From: Sulfurimonas sp. HSL3-2
GTDB lineage: Bacteria; Campylobacterota; Campylobacteria; Campylobacterales; Sulfurimonadaceae
NCBI RefSeq assembly: GCF_039645965.1
Contig: NZ_CP147917.1
Location: 62,001-126,000 of the forward strand
Length of the DNA stretch: 64,000 bases
Reading direction: 5' to 3'
This document shows positions 1-8,941 of this stretch, piece after piece. The notes under the pieces are model-generated. The model ran no database searches. It had not been told where the DNA came from and was given only the letters and a program-made list of their open reading frames with translations. Position numbers and translations under genes: made by a program. Positions within the stretch are counted from its first letter, which is position 1. The number at the start of each line of letters is the position of its first letter.

Positions 1-1086
1 CATGGTGCTGAATCAGCATTAGTTAACCCGGCGTTAATCACATCTGTAAAAGGTACAGAGATATCTTTCGGTGGTACTCTTTTTATGCCTAACGTAAAAA
101 ATACAAATGATCTTGGTGCTGGCGGTGTTTCTGCTGATAGTGATGCTAAGATGAATGTTATACCAGAAGTTTCTTTAGCTACTAAAGTAAATGATAACTT
201 TTACTGGGGTGTAGGTATGTGGGGAACTGCAGGTATGGGTACTGACTACCGTTCATCTAAAGATATCGCATCAGGCGGAACACAAATGCAAATGGTTACT
301 AACCTTCAACTAATGCAGTTCGGTGTGCCTTTAGCATATACTATGGAAGGTGTAAGTGTAGCTATAACTCCAGTACTACAATATGGAGCACTTGATATTA
401 ATTACAACTCTACAGGTTTACCTGGTGGTGATAAAGTAGGTGCTGGTATTGCTCAAGATTTAAAATTTGGTTATAACTTAGGTTTATCATACCAAACATC
501 TGGTATCACAATAGGTGCTACATATAAATCTCAAATTGATATGGAATATCAAGGACAATTATCAAATGCAATGCAAGCTTTCGGTTTAACTGGATATACG
601 AACGATAAATTATCAACTCCAGCTGAGATCGGTGCGGGTGTTAGTTATGCATTTGATGGTAATACAATCGCTATCGATTTTAAACAGATCCAATGGTCAA
701 AAGCAAAAGGTTACGAAGACTTTAAATGGGATGACCAAAACGTGATCTCTGTCGGTTATGAGTATGCAACAGCTGATTGGGCTGCACGTATCGGTTATAA
801 CTATGCAAAAAGTCCAATTTCTGAGCAAAGTGGATTCGCAGGTAGTTTGACTGCTCCAAGTAGTGGTTTAATTAACACATTTAACCTTTTAGGTTTCCCG
901 GCAATAGTTGAGTCTCATTATGCAATCGGTGGTACATATAACTTTAGTACAACAACTTCACTTGACTTAGCATTTACATATGCTCCGGAAGTAAGTAATA
1001 CATATACAAACTTTACTACTGTAACAGATATAACAACAAAACATTCACAAACAAGCGCAAGTGCACAACTTAACTACGCGTTTTAA
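1..1086 (+). CDS. FadL/OmpP1-type outer membrane porin, 5' truncated
   Basis: The frame is open from base 1, so the gene begins upstream of the window. The first visible codons give a GAESALVNPALIT segment, which matches the N-terminal region of FadL/TodX long-chain fatty acid or hydrocarbon porins (alanine/asparagine/proline motif followed by short strands). The rest alternates glycine- and aromatic-rich strands and ends in NYAF, with the C-terminal phenylalanine typical of outer membrane barrels. Family role: passive uptake of hydrophobic substrates across the outer membrane. About 361 codons are visible and the usual length is 400-450, so only the signal peptide and early plug region are missing. 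The substrate cannot be read from the sequence. Confidence 0.8.
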   Translation, partial: HGAESALVNPALITSVKGTEISFGGTLFMPNVKNTNDLGAGGVSADSDAKMNVIPEVSLATKVNDNFYWGVGMWGTAGMGTDYRSSKDIASGGTQMQMVTNLQLMQFGVPLAYTMEGVSVAITPVLQYGALDINYNSTGLPGGDKVGAGIAQDLKFGYNLGLSYQTSGITIGATYKSQIDMEYQGQLSNAMQAFGLTGYTNDKLSTPAEIGAGVSYAFDGNTIAIDFKQIQWSKAKGYEDFKWDDQNVISVGYEYATADWAARIGYNYAKSPISEQSGFAGSLTAPSSGLINTFNLLGFPAIVESHYAIGGTYNFSTTTSLDLAFTYAPEVSNTYTNFTTVTDITTKHSQTSASAQLNYAF

Positions 1087-1109
1087 TAGATAGATTCTAT
1101 TCATTCTCC

Positions 1110-1125
1110 GTCGCCTTCGGGCGAC
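1110..1125. terminator. UUCG-capped hairpin, possible terminator
   Basis: GTCGCC-TTCG-GGCGAC forms a perfect 6-bp stem capped by the very stable C(UUCG)G tetraloop. It lies 24 bases after the porin stop and between two convergent genes, so it could serve both. Neither strand has a clear T-tract after the stem, which lowers confidence in intrinsic termination. Confidence 0.45.
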
Positions 1126-1146
1126 ATCTCCAAAGATTTTCAAAGC

Positions 1147-1356
1147 TTAATTCGGGTGCAGCTCTTTTTTTAGTTCTTTTGGCAGTTGTGCAAAAGCTAT
1201 CTTTTGCTGCCCCTGTTTTACATCACCTTCATATACCATCACATCGACGGTCATGTCTTTTTGATAAAAGCGGATAAGCTTGTAAGTCGTATTGTCTCTT
1301 GTGAACGATATCTTTTTATCGCTTAGTTCAATTGTAGGTTTTTTCTTTTTTGCCAT
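1147..1356 (-). CDS. Small conserved-looking hypothetical protein (69 aa)
   Basis: I do not recognise this 69-residue protein. It begins with a lysine-rich run (MAKKKK) and has a predicted beta-rich middle, with no cysteine motif, signal peptide or membrane segment. It starts 4 bases after the cvfB-like gene upstream of it and is almost certainly co-transcribed with it. The basic N-terminus would fit nucleic-acid binding, as would linkage to an S1-domain protein, but this is inference only. Codon use is like that of its neighbours. Confidence 0.6.
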   Translation of the reverse strand: MAKKKKPTIELSDKKISFTRDNTTYKLIRFYQKDMTVDVMVYEGDVKQGQQKIAFAQLPKELKKELHPN

Positions 1357-1360
1357 AATA

Positions 1361-2206
1361 TTACTTTAAATAAATTCCCGTGTCTTTGACCTCTATAAGG
1401 TTCTTTTCCTGTAAAACAGTCAACGAGTGTTTAAAAGCTTTTTTGCTCATACCAAAAGCATCTGTGATGAGCTGTGAATCGCTTTTGTAGTTGTATGGCA
1501 TACTTCCGCCGTTTTTCTTGATAAGTTCTAATACTTTTGTAGAGGAGTCGTCTTTTCTCTCTTGCCCTATCTTTTGGATCGATATATCGATATTGCCGTC
1601 ATTTCGTATATTTTTCACGTAGCCGGTTCTTTTGTCGCCGACATGGACGGTCTCAAAGACCTCGTTTCTATATACCAGACCGTTATATTTGTTATCTACT
1701 ATACATTTATACCCAAGCGGAGTCTCATCATATATAAGTATCTCGACCGCACTGTTGCGAAATAGTCCCTGAGGTTTGTCGTCAAGGTACTTGACAAACT
1801 TTTGAGTCCCAATGAGTCTGTCTGTCTGCTCATCGATCACGACACGAAGAAGTTTTTTATCTCCGACTTGAAATGGCTGTTTTTGTAAAGCTTTGGGAAC
1901 GAAAAGGTCTTTTGGAAGTCCCCAGTTCACGAATGCCCCGAATTTTGTCGTATCGACTACTTCAAAAAGTCCGAACTCGTCTATCATAGCTGTCGGCCTT
2001 AGAGTCGTTGACACTAAACGGTCTTCACTATCGGTGTAAACAAATACGTCAAGCAGATCGCCGACTTTCATGCTTTCATTATAGTATTGGTTTGGAAGAA
2101 GCACATCTTCACCGTCTGCTGCAACAAGATAGAGTCCCGGAGATGTGTATCTATCTACTAGAAGTGTATTAACACGACCGATATGGATATGTTCGTTTTG
2201 AGTCAA
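1361..2206 (-). CDS. CvfB/YitL-like S1-domain RNA-binding protein
   Basis: The 281-residue protein has the CvfB layout: several OB/S1-like segments (about residues 1-65, 70-140 and 150-215, with FGLFEVVDTTKFGAFVNWG as a typical S1 core) followed by a winged-helix-like C-terminus (about 220-281, ending in a short helix-turn-helix and wing). CvfB proteins bind RNA and affect virulence or regulatory gene expression in Firmicutes; the role here is unknown. The start is a TTG at 2206, supported by AAAGG at 2213-2217 with 6-base spacing; no in-frame ATG fits. The SD overlaps a TTACATGTAA palindrome at 2216-2225. Confidence 0.75.
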   Translation of the reverse strand: MTQNEHIHIGRVNTLLVDRYTSPGLYLVAADGEDVLLPNQYYNESMKVGDLLDVFVYTDSEDRLVSTTLRPTAMIDEFGLFEVVDTTKFGAFVNWGLPKDLFVPKALQKQPFQVGDKKLLRVVIDEQTDRLIGTQKFVKYLDDKPQGLFRNSAVEILIYDETPLGYKCIVDNKYNGLVYRNEVFETVHVGDKRTGYVKNIRNDGNIDISIQKIGQERKDDSSTKVLELIKKNGGSMPYNYKSDSQLITDAFGMSKKAFKHSLTVLQEKNLIEVKDTGIYLK

Positions 2207-2272
2207 AATTAGCCTTTACATGTAATAGGCTAATTATATCAGGTATCGGATCAATTCTCGTTTAATATACGT

Positions 2273-2294
2273 TTTACATTTTTTCTGATATAAT
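2273..2294 (+). promoter_or_regulatory. Promoter of the rpmJ-rplQ ribosomal operon
   Basis: A perfect TATAAT lies at 2289-2294, 131 bases before the rpmJ start. The only -35-like sequence (TTTACA, 2273-2278) is too close for a classic sigma70 promoter, but Campylobacterota promoters rely mainly on the -10 and upstream AT-rich DNA. The predicted transcript has a leader of about 120 nt. Confidence 0.5.
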
Positions 2295-2300
2295 GCGCAT

Positions 2301-2400
2301 CCGCTTTGCTGTTTTGTACACAATAAGTGAATGTTTGTATCTGTACAAGTTGGTGTAGACACAAGTATTGGTTAAAGTATTTAACCTCAATAAGCGGCAA
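2301..2400 (+). promoter_or_regulatory. Structured leader of the ribosomal protein operon
   Basis: The untranslated leader holds a perfect 7-bp hairpin, GGTTAAA-GTA-TTTAACC (2370-2386). A possible long-range pairing joins CCGCTT (2301-2306) to AAGCGG (2393-2398) just ahead of the rpmJ ribosome binding site. The operon contains rpsD, and S4 represses the alpha operon in E. coli by binding its leader, so an autoregulatory fold is plausible. The structure is seen; the regulation is inferred. Confidence 0.35.
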
Positions 2401-2424
2401 AGATTTAAAGAACAGGAGCTTTCA

Positions 2425-2538
2425 ATGAAAGTACGTGCTTCAGTAAAGAAGATGTGTGACGATTGTAAAGTCGTTAAGAGAAAAGGGATCGTCAGAGTAA
2501 TCTGTAAAAATCCTAAACATAAACAGAGACAAGGATAA
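2425..2538 (+). CDS. rpmJ: 50S ribosomal protein L36
   Basis: This 37-codon gene reads [17 protein letters not shown] and onward to KHKQRQG. It has the C-x2-C pair (CDDC) and the later cysteine and histidine of the zinc-ribbon form of L36. An AGGAG sequence precedes the ATG. The stop is 2 bases before rpsM, so the two are tightly coupled. In Campylobacter rpmJ usually follows infA in a long spc-alpha run; here it is the first gene of the operon. Confidence 0.95.
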   Translation: MKVRASVKKMCDDCKVVKRKGIVRVICKNPKHKQRQG

Positions 2539-2540
2539 GA

Positions 2541-2903
2541 ATGGCACGTATCGCAGGTGTGGACTTACCTAAGAAAAAACGCGTAGAGTACGGACTGACA
2601 TACATATTTGGTATCGGTCTTCACAAATCACGTCAAATTCTAGAAGCTACAGGTATTAACCCTGATAAACGCGTTCATGAATTAGACTCAGAAGATGTTG
2701 CAGCTATCACAAAAGAGATCCGTGATTCTCATATTGTTGAGGGTGATCTTCGTAAACAAGTTGCAATGGACATTAAAGCATTGATGGAACTAGGTTCTTA
2801 TCGTGGACTTCGTCATCGTCGTGGATTACCATGTCGTGGACAAAAAACTAAGACAAATGCGCGTACTCGTAAAGGTAAGCGTAAAACTGTCGGCTCAGCG
2901 TAA
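2541..2903 (+). CDS. rpsM: 30S ribosomal protein S13
   Basis: At 120 residues it is normal length. It begins [21 protein letters not shown], with the helix-two-turn-helix region (about 15-60) and the basic C-terminal tail [17 protein letters not shown] that contacts 16S rRNA in the subunit head. It is the second gene of the rpmJ-rplQ operon and starts 2 bases after rpmJ. Confidence 0.97.
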   Translation: MARIAGVDLPKKKRVEYGLTYIFGIGLHKSRQILEATGINPDKRVHELDSEDVAAITKEIRDSHIVEGDLRKQVAMDIKALMELGSYRGLRHRRGLPCRGQKTKTNARTRKGKRKTVGSA

Positions 2904-2914
2904 GGAATTATTAG

Positions 2915-3307
2915 ATGGCAAAAAGAAAAGCTGTACGTAAAAAAGTAGTAAAAAAGAACATTGCACGTGGTGTGGTTCACATCTCTGCATCATTTAATAA
3001 TACTCTTGTAACTATTACTGACGAAATGGGTAATATGATCGCATGGAGTTCTGCTGGAAGTCTTGGTTTCAAAGGCTCTAAAAAATCTACACCATTTGCA
3101 GCGCAACAAGCAGTTGAAGCAGCAGTAGAAAAAGCAAAAGTTCATGGAATTAAAGAACTAGGTATTAGAGTTCAAGGTCCTGGTTCAGGTCGTGAGACAG
3201 CAGTAAAAGCTGTAGGTGCTATCGAAGGTATCCGTGTTACATTCATGAAAGATGTTACACCATTACCACACAACGGTTGTCGCGCACCAAAACGTCGTAG
3301 AGTTTAA
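2915..3307 (+). CDS. rpsK: 30S ribosomal protein S11
   Basis: This 130-residue protein forms part of the 30S platform. It shows the S11 core ([15 protein letters not shown] near residue 22) and the conserved C-terminus ([17 protein letters not shown]). It lies 11 bases after rpsM and before rpsD, the usual alpha-operon order. Confidence 0.97.
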   Translation: MAKRKAVRKKVVKKNIARGVVHISASFNNTLVTITDEMGNMIAWSSAGSLGFKGSKKSTPFAAQQAVEAAVEKAKVHGIKELGIRVQGPGSGRETAVKAVGAIEGIRVTFMKDVTPLPHNGCRAPKRRRV

Positions 3308-3318
3308 GGAGATTACTG

Positions 3319-3945
3319 ATGGCAAGATATAGAGGTCCAGTAGAAAAAATCGAACGTAGATTCGGTGTAAGTTTGGCACTTAAAGGTGAACGTCGTTTAG
3401 CTGGGAAATCAGCATTAGAAAAACGTCCGTATGCACCAGGTCAACACGGTCAACGTCGTAAAAAAATATCTGAGTATGGTTTACAACTAAACGAAAAACA
3501 AAAAGCGAAATTCATGTATGGTGTTTCTGAAAAACAATTCCGTACATTATTCCAAGAAGCTAACCGTCGTACTGGTAACACTGGTTCGATCTTAATCACT
3601 CTTCTTGAAACTCGTTTAGATAACGTACTTTATCGTATGGGATTTGCTAGTACACGTCGTTTTGCACGTCAATTAGTAAACCATGGTCACGTACTTGTTG
3701 ACGGAAAACGCGTTGATATCCCATCATACGCTGTTAAACCGGGTCAAAAAGTTGAAATCCGTGAAAAAAGCAAGAAAAATCCTCAGATTCTTCGTGCAAT
3801 CGAGTTAACAAACCAAACTGGTTTAGCTCCATGGGTTGATATTGATGCTGATAAAGTATTTGGAATCTTTACTCGTTTACCAGAACGTGAAGAGATTATA
3901 ATTCCAGTAGAAGAACGTTTAATCGTTGAGCTTTACTCGAAATAA
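3319..3945 (+). CDS. rpsD: 30S ribosomal protein S4
   Basis: A full-length 208-residue S4: N-terminal domain starting [16 protein letters not shown], then the S4 RNA-binding fold (about 98-160, [20 protein letters not shown]). S4 starts 30S assembly and in many bacteria represses its own operon. The zinc-binding cysteines found in some S4 proteins are absent. It lies 11 bases after rpsK and ahead of rpoA. Confidence 0.97.
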   Translation: MARYRGPVEKIERRFGVSLALKGERRLAGKSALEKRPYAPGQHGQRRKKISEYGLQLNEKQKAKFMYGVSEKQFRTLFQEANRRTGNTGSILITLLETRLDNVLYRMGFASTRRFARQLVNHGHVLVDGKRVDIPSYAVKPGQKVEIREKSKKNPQILRAIELTNQTGLAPWVDIDADKVFGIFTRLPEREEIIIPVEERLIVELYSK

Positions 3946-3968
3946 TAAATAAAAAAAGGCGTTTGAGA

Positions 3969-4961
3969 ATGAACAAGATAAAAACTACTCCGCTTCTCCC
4001 ACAAGAGTTTGTGGTTGAGCAGATCAGTGATAACGAAGCGAATATCATCGCTTATCCATTCGAGACGGGTTATGCTGTATCTTTAGCTCACCCGCTTCGC
4101 CGTTTCCTATTAAGCAGCTCTGTTGGATATGCTCCAATAGCTATTAAAATAGAGGGTGCTAAGCATGAGTTTGACTCAGTGCGTGGTATGCTTGAAGATA
4201 TTTCTGATTTTATTATCAACTTAAAAGGTATTCGTTTTAAATTAAAAAACGATGCTACTGCGGTTGAAGCAAACTACAGCTTTGTAGGTCCATGCGAAAT
4301 AAAAGGAAGCGATCTTAATAGTGATGAAGTAGAAGTTGTTACACCTGACGCATTCCTTGCAACGCTTAATGAAGATGCTACTTTAAACTTTAGCATCATC
4401 ATAAATCAAGGTATCGGATATGTACCAAGTGAAGATATTAGAGATGATCTAAAAGAGGGTTATATAGCTCTTGACACATTCTTTACTCCGGTACGTAGAG
4501 CAACTTATAAAATTGAGAACGTTCTAGTCGAAGACAATCCAAACTTTGAAAAAGTTGTACTTAACATAGTTACAGATGGTCAGATTTCTCCGCTTGACGC
4601 ATTCAGAAACTCTTTAGAGGTTATGTATGCACAGCTTGCTGTATTCAACAGTGAAATCAGTATCAAAACTCCTGTTTCTATCGAAAGAGCAGAAGAGAGT
4701 GCAGAACTTAAAAAACTTACAGCTCGTATTGAAGAGCTAGGTCTTAGTGCTAGAAGTTTTAACTGTTTAGATCGTTCAAACATCAAGATGATCGGTGAGA
4801 TCGTTTTAATGAGCGAAAATGATCTTAAAAATGTTAAGAATTTAGGTAAAAAATCGTTTGAAGAGATATTAGAGAAAGTGCAAGAGTTCGGTTTTGCAGT
4901 TGGTGCTGATCTTTCAGATGATTTAGTAAGTTCATTAAAAAAGAAAATAGAAGCTGAGTAA
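3969..4961 (+). CDS. rpoA: RNA polymerase alpha subunit
   Basis: The alpha subunit nucleates core RNA polymerase and contacts UP elements. The N-terminal domain (about 1-230) includes [19 protein letters not shown] short linker is followed by the C-terminal domain (about 250-320) with two helix-hairpin-helix motifs, including [14 protein letters not shown]. An in-frame TTG at 3963 would extend it by two codons, but AAGG at 3956-3959 is well spaced only for the ATG at 3969, so that start is used (330 aa). It sits between rpsD and rplQ. Confidence 0.96.
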   Translation: MNKIKTTPLLPQEFVVEQISDNEANIIAYPFETGYAVSLAHPLRRFLLSSSVGYAPIAIKIEGAKHEFDSVRGMLEDISDFIINLKGIRFKLKNDATAVEANYSFVGPCEIKGSDLNSDEVEVVTPDAFLATLNEDATLNFSIIINQGIGYVPSEDIRDDLKEGYIALDTFFTPVRRATYKIENVLVEDNPNFEKVVLNIVTDGQISPLDAFRNSLEVMYAQLAVFNSEISIKTPVSIERAEESAELKKLTARIEELGLSARSFNCLDRSNIKMIGEIVLMSENDLKNVKNLGKKSFEEILEKVQEFGFAVGADLSDDLVSSLKKKIEAE

Positions 4962-4979
4962 GCTTAAAGAGGATTTTAG

Positions 4980-5330
4980 ATGAGACATCGTCATGGATAT
5001 CGCAAACTTGGTCGTACAAGTGCTCACCGTGGAGCGCTTCTTAAGAACTTAAGTATTGCATTAATTGAAAACGGTAAGATAGAGACAACTGTACCAAAAG
5101 CTAAAGAGCTTCGTTCATTTGTTGAAAAACTAATCACAACTGCTGGTAAAGGTGATGCTAACGCTCACCGTGCAGTATTTGCAGCTTTACAAAATAAAGA
5201 AGCAACTAAAAAACTAGTTAACGAAATAGCTCCTCAGTACGTTGAACGTGCTGGTGGATATACTCGTATCACTAGAACTCGTATCCGTCGTGGTGATGCT
5301 ACTACTATGGCGTTTATCGAATTAGTATAA
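4980..5330 (+). CDS. rplQ: 50S ribosomal protein L17
   Basis: At 116 residues it opens [17 protein letters not shown], the standard L17 start, and ends in a MAFIELV strand. L17 sits near the polypeptide exit tunnel. An AGAGGA SD precedes the ATG. It is the last gene of the operon and a hairpin follows 20 bases after the stop. Confidence 0.97.
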   Translation: MRHRHGYRKLGRTSAHRGALLKNLSIALIENGKIETTVPKAKELRSFVEKLITTAGKGDANAHRAVFAALQNKEATKKLVNEIAPQYVERAGGYTRITRTRIRRGDATTMAFIELV

Positions 5331-5349
5331 TCTACTGATTCAACCCTTC

Positions 5350-5372
5350 TTCGGGCTTTGCCCGAAACTTTC
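5350..5372 (+). terminator. Terminator of the rpmJ-rplQ operon
   Basis: TTCGGGC-TTT-GCCCGAA is a perfect 7-bp stem (5350-5366) with a mixed ACTTTC tail, 20 bases past the rplQ stop. The T-tract is short, so termination may be incomplete. Confidence 0.6.
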
Positions 5373-5390
5373 ATACTACAAACACTAACT

Positions 5391-5433
5391 AATTGAAATC
5401 TATGGACAAACTATCTGTTTAGATGTTTCAATT
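5391..5433. promoter_or_regulatory. Inverted repeat upstream of the aldo/keto reductase gene
   Basis: AATTGAAA (5391-5398) and TTTCAATT (5426-5433) are perfect inverted arms, with inner TCTA/TAGA arms (5399-5402, 5420-5423). The repeat ends 18 bases before the next start codon. It could be an operator or an mRNA fold near the ribosome binding site. Confidence 0.3.
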
Positions 5434-5451
5434 ACCTTTAAAGAGAATATA

Positions 5452-6687
5452 ATGGCAGATTTTGGATTCGGTACCTACAGGATAAGTGAACATAATCCTC
5501 AGCATATAGAGGCTTTGCGTGAAGCAGTTATAGGCGGTATAAAACTCATAGATACTTCGACGAACTATATGGACGGTGAGGCTCAGCGTGCTATAGCTAA
5601 AGCTATGAAGCTTCTAAGCGATGAAGATGTAAAAGATATCGAGATAGTCTCCAAAGTAGGCTATATTCAAGGTTCTACTTTAGAGCGCCATAAACAAAGC
5701 AGCTTTGAAGAGGTAGTAGAATACAGCGAAAGCTGTTACCATAGTATTTCACAGTCTTTTATCAAAGATCAGATAAGCGTATCTTTACAAAGACTTGAGG
5801 TGGACAGTATCGACTGTCTGCTGCTGCATAATCCGGAGTATTACATCTTAGACGGGATAAACCGCGGCGTAGAGAAAGATGACAGACTAGACGGGATGTA
5901 CCAAAGACTCTTTGACGCTTTTTTAGCGTTAGAAGAGGAGATACGTGCGGGCAGAATAAAAAGCTACGGTATCAGTTCTAACAGCTTTGCAAAACATCCC
6001 AATGATGAAGAGTATCTGCCGTATGAAGACCTTTTGACTCTTGCTGCTGATGCGGCAAAAGAGCTTAGAAATAAAAGACATAGTTTCACGACCATAGAGC
6101 TGCCTGTAAACATGCTTGAAACCGAAGGGCTTAGATGTGCTGCTTGGGCGAAAGAAAACGGTTTAAGAGTCCTTGTAAACCGCCCGTTAAATGCTCAAAA
6201 AGATAAACTTATGTATAGATTGGCTGATTATGAGGAGCCAAGAGAGTATTATTATCACTTAAACGAGCTTTTGGAACTCACCGACAATGAACCCTTAAGA
6301 CCGATGTTTAATCTTATCTCTCAACTTGATCAAAGCAAGCATAAATTTGGATGGGTCGGAGAGTATGATATATTTTTGTATTCACAGGTAGTTCCCCATA
6401 TCAGAAAGTTCTTACAGCCGTTAGATGATGAGAATAAAGCGACTTTAGTCGAGTTTATCGACCTGTTTTTGCAGGAATACGGCAAAATGGTAGCGTATGA
6501 GTGCTCTAGAAACACGAGAGTCCAGTTAAAAGAGGAGCTTAAAGATTGTCATGCTTCATTGCAAAACTGTGCTTTAAAATTTTTACTTAACAATGAAAAT
6601 ATCGATTATGTCTTAGTCGGTGCAAGAAAACCGATCTATGTGGCAGATATTCTATCGATCGGGGATGAACTCCTTAAAAATAGATAG
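5452..6687 (+). CDS. Aldo/keto reductase family protein (long form)
   Basis: The N-terminal ~200 residues show the AKR (alpha/beta)8 barrel and its catalytic tetrad: Asp and Tyr in LIDTSTNYMDGEAQ, Lys in EIVSKVGYI and His in CLLLHNPEYY. Family reaction: NADPH-dependent reduction of aldehydes and ketones. At 411 residues it is about 90 longer than usual; the excess lies between the barrel body and a C-terminal segment ending DYVLVGARKPIYVADIL, which resembles the NADPH-binding end of the barrel. The substrate is unknown. It stands alone between two promoter-like gaps. Confidence 0.8.
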   Translation: MADFGFGTYRISEHNPQHIEALREAVIGGIKLIDTSTNYMDGEAQRAIAKAMKLLSDEDVKDIEIVSKVGYIQGSTLERHKQSSFEEVVEYSESCYHSISQSFIKDQISVSLQRLEVDSIDCLLLHNPEYYILDGINRGVEKDDRLDGMYQRLFDAFLALEEEIRAGRIKSYGISSNSFAKHPNDEEYLPYEDLLTLAADAAKELRNKRHSFTTIELPVNMLETEGLRCAAWAKENGLRVLVNRPLNAQKDKLMYRLADYEEPREYYYHLNELLELTDNEPLRPMFNLISQLDQSKHKFGWVGEYDIFLYSQVVPHIRKFLQPLDDENKATLVEFIDLFLQEYGKMVAYECSRNTRVQLKEELKDCHASLQNCALKFLLNNENIDYVLVGARKPIYVADILSIGDELLKNR

Positions 6688-6765
6688 AAAGAATATCTTT
6701 TATCACATGTTAAGCAATATTTTCATATTTTATGAAATAAATATATAATATATATAAGGTGTAAG

Positions 6766-7041
6766 ATGATACCGTTTACAGATGAAGAGTTAATTGAACC
6801 GGTTAAAAATGTTATAGAGAAAGTTCGTCCATCACTTGCGCTTGACGGAGGAGACATAGCTTTCATAACAGTAAAAAATTCTACGGTATATGTGCAGCTT
6901 CGCGGTGCATGTGTAGGGTGTGGAAGTAGTGGAAACACTCTAAAGTATGGTGTTGAAAGACAATTAAGAATGGATATACATCCGGAACTTACAGTTATTA
7001 ATGTACCGATAGGTATGGAAAACGATATAGATAAATTATAA
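6766..7041 (+). CDS. NifU C-terminal-domain (Nfu-type) Fe-S scaffold protein
   Basis: This 91-residue protein is a stand-alone Nfu domain: VRPSLALDGGDIAFI near residue 20 and the cluster-binding C49-V-G-C52 in RGACVGCGSSGNTL. Nfu proteins assemble or carry [4Fe-4S] clusters to apo-enzymes. The AT-rich gap upstream (6688-6765) contains several overlapping TATAAT-like sequences that probably supply the promoter. It is followed after 14 bases by a TPR-like gene. Confidence 0.9.
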   Translation: MIPFTDEELIEPVKNVIEKVRPSLALDGGDIAFITVKNSTVYVQLRGACVGCGSSGNTLKYGVERQLRMDIHPELTVINVPIGMENDIDKL

Positions 7042-7055
7042 ATCAGGAAAGATGC

Positions 7056-7649
7056 ATGAGTAAAATTAGTAAATATAAAACTCTATCTCTTGCAAATGAC
7101 AGTTTTTTAAAATCAGATTACGATACGGCACTTAGATATTTTGCCGAAGTGTTGCACGATTACCCCGACTCAAAAGAGGCTTATAACGGGGCGATCCTGG
7201 CAGAGATGGCGATGAGCGGTGAAGACGGCGCCGAGGCTCTTTTTGATTATTATACGATATTAAAAGATGAAGATAAAGAGCAGGCAGACCAAGTCATATC
7301 TGAGATACTTGAGACAATAGACGGAACACTTGATCAATTAAAAACAATTTTTGCACAACCTTTAAAAGATAGATTGGAACAGGAAAACGGGATCCTATAT
7401 AAAGATTTTATATCTTTAGTAGAGGATGAGGGAGACTTCAAAAGAGTGTTTGAAAACATCATGTTTTCGACAAAAGTGATTATCTCGGAGAAAGAGGATT
7501 TTGTCGATTTTCTAGATAGATTGATGACTCACGGATTTAAAGAGATGGCACTTTCATATTTGGAGAGTGCATTATCTATCTATCCAAATGACAACCAATT
7601 AAGAGAGCTGTTAAAACGTTTAGCACAAGCGAGAAATATTGAAAATTGA
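7056..7649 (+). CDS. TPR-like protein of unknown function
   Basis: The 197-residue soluble protein is mostly helical. A tetratricopeptide-like pair near the N-terminus (SLANDSFLKSDYDTALRYFA, then AYNGAILAEMA) is matched by another near the C-terminus (MALSYLESALSIYPNDNQLR). No signal peptide is present. It overlaps the start of murE by 11 bases and follows the Nfu gene by 14 bases, so all three are probably one transcript. A scaffold or adaptor role is only a guess. Confidence 0.75.
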   Translation: MSKISKYKTLSLANDSFLKSDYDTALRYFAEVLHDYPDSKEAYNGAILAEMAMSGEDGAEALFDYYTILKDEDKEQADQVISEILETIDGTLDQLKTIFAQPLKDRLEQENGILYKDFISLVEDEGDFKRVFENIMFSTKVIISEKEDFVDFLDRLMTHGFKEMALSYLESALSIYPNDNQLRELLKRLAQARNIEN

Positions 7650-8934
7650 ACTTCCTAACCAGCCGTATAAGTATATAACGGAAAACTCTGCGGAGTGTGA
7701 TAAAGAGACCGCATTTGTAAAGACTTCGCAAAACGAAAAGTACCTGCAAAATGCAATAGACAGGGGTGCTCATTCGATCATCGAGGTCAAAGATATTGCC
7801 CATCTTTTCGGGCTTGACCGTATAAAGATCATCGGTATTACCGGAACGAACGGCAAGACGACGACGGCTAGTGCTATCTACTCGATGCTGCTTGATCTTG
7901 GCTACAAAGCAGCGATGCAGGGGACAAGAGGTTTCTTCCTTAACGACAAGATCGGTGAGGGCAAGTCTCTTACGACTCCAAGTGTCTTAAACACCTACCG
8001 TCATATCTATCAGGCTGTGCGTGAAGGATGTGAGTACTTCGTTATGGAAGTAAGTTCTCATGCTATCGTTCAAAAACGTATAGAGGGGATCGATTTCGAG
8101 CTGAAGATACTTACAAATATCACTCAGGATCATCTGGATTTTCACAAGACTTTAGCTGAGTACACTTTGGTAAAAAACAGCTTCTTTCAAGACGAGGGCA
8201 AAAAACTTATCAATAAAGATGAGCCCAAGGCATCGTTTAACATCAAAAATGCTTTTACGTACGGGATAGAAAACCCTGCGACATACAAGCTGATGGCGTA
8301 CTCGTTAAACGACGGTTCAAGCGGGATCATCCAGAACTTTCATAAAATAGTCCCGTTTCAGGCTTCGCTACACGGCTTTTTTAACCTTTATAATCTCCTT
8401 GCTGCGATAGCTACCGTGGACATAGTAACGGATAAGAGTTTAGAAGAGATCGCTGACGTGGTTGATAACTTTGCCGGAGTTAGCGGTAGAATGGAGCAGG
8501 TATGTCAGGCTCCAAACGTGATAGTGGATTTTGCACATACTCCTGACGGAATGGCGCAGGTCTTAAATGCGTTAAAAGAGAAAGAGCTGCTTGTAGTCTT
8601 CGGCGCAGGCGGGGACAGAGATAAACTCAAACGTCCTCTTATGGGAAAAGTCGCAGCGGCGCTGGCTAAAAAGATCTATGTGACAAGCGATAACCCGCGT
8701 CATGAAGACCCTGATGAGATCATCAAAGATATCCTCGAAGGCATAGAAGATAAAAGCAATGTCGTGGTCGAACCAAACAGAAAAGCTGCAATTGAAAAAG
8801 CGTTAGAGGAACAGGAAAGTGATGAAGTTGTTGTGATCCTTGGAAAAGGTGATGAAGCTTACCAGATCATTTATGACGAGTATCTGCCTTTTGATGACAG
8901 AGAGGTCGTGAGAGAACTACTGAATATAAAGTAG
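7639..8934 (+). CDS. murE: UDP-MurNAc-tripeptide ligase MurE
   Basis: Adds the third peptide residue to UDP-MurNAc-dipeptide in the cytoplasm. The ATP-binding P-loop GTNGKTTT is at residues 69-76, followed by VMEVSSHAI and TNITQDHLDFHKT in the central domain. VTSDNPRHEDP in the C-terminal domain carries the DNPR motif of meso-diaminopimelate-specific enzymes. At 431 residues it is short, as is usual in this phylum. The start is a TTG inside the end of the preceding gene; no in-frame ATG lies before the conserved FITEN-like region, and no strong SD is visible, so translation is probably coupled. Confidence 0.92.
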   Translation: MKIELPNQPYKYITENSAECDKETAFVKTSQNEKYLQNAIDRGAHSIIEVKDIAHLFGLDRIKIIGITGTNGKTTTASAIYSMLLDLGYKAAMQGTRGFFLNDKIGEGKSLTTPSVLNTYRHIYQAVREGCEYFVMEVSSHAIVQKRIEGIDFELKILTNITQDHLDFHKTLAEYTLVKNSFFQDEGKKLINKDEPKASFNIKNAFTYGIENPATYKLMAYSLNDGSSGIIQNFHKIVPFQASLHGFFNLYNLLAAIATVDIVTDKSLEEIADVVDNFAGVSGRMEQVCQAPNVIVDFAHTPDGMAQVLNALKEKELLVVFGAGGDRDKLKRPLMGKVAAALAKKIYVTSDNPRHEDPDEIIKDILEGIEDKSNVVVEPNRKAAIEKALEEQESDEVVVILGKGDEAYQIIYDEYLPFDDREVVRELLNIK

Positions 8935-8941
8935 TCATCTC

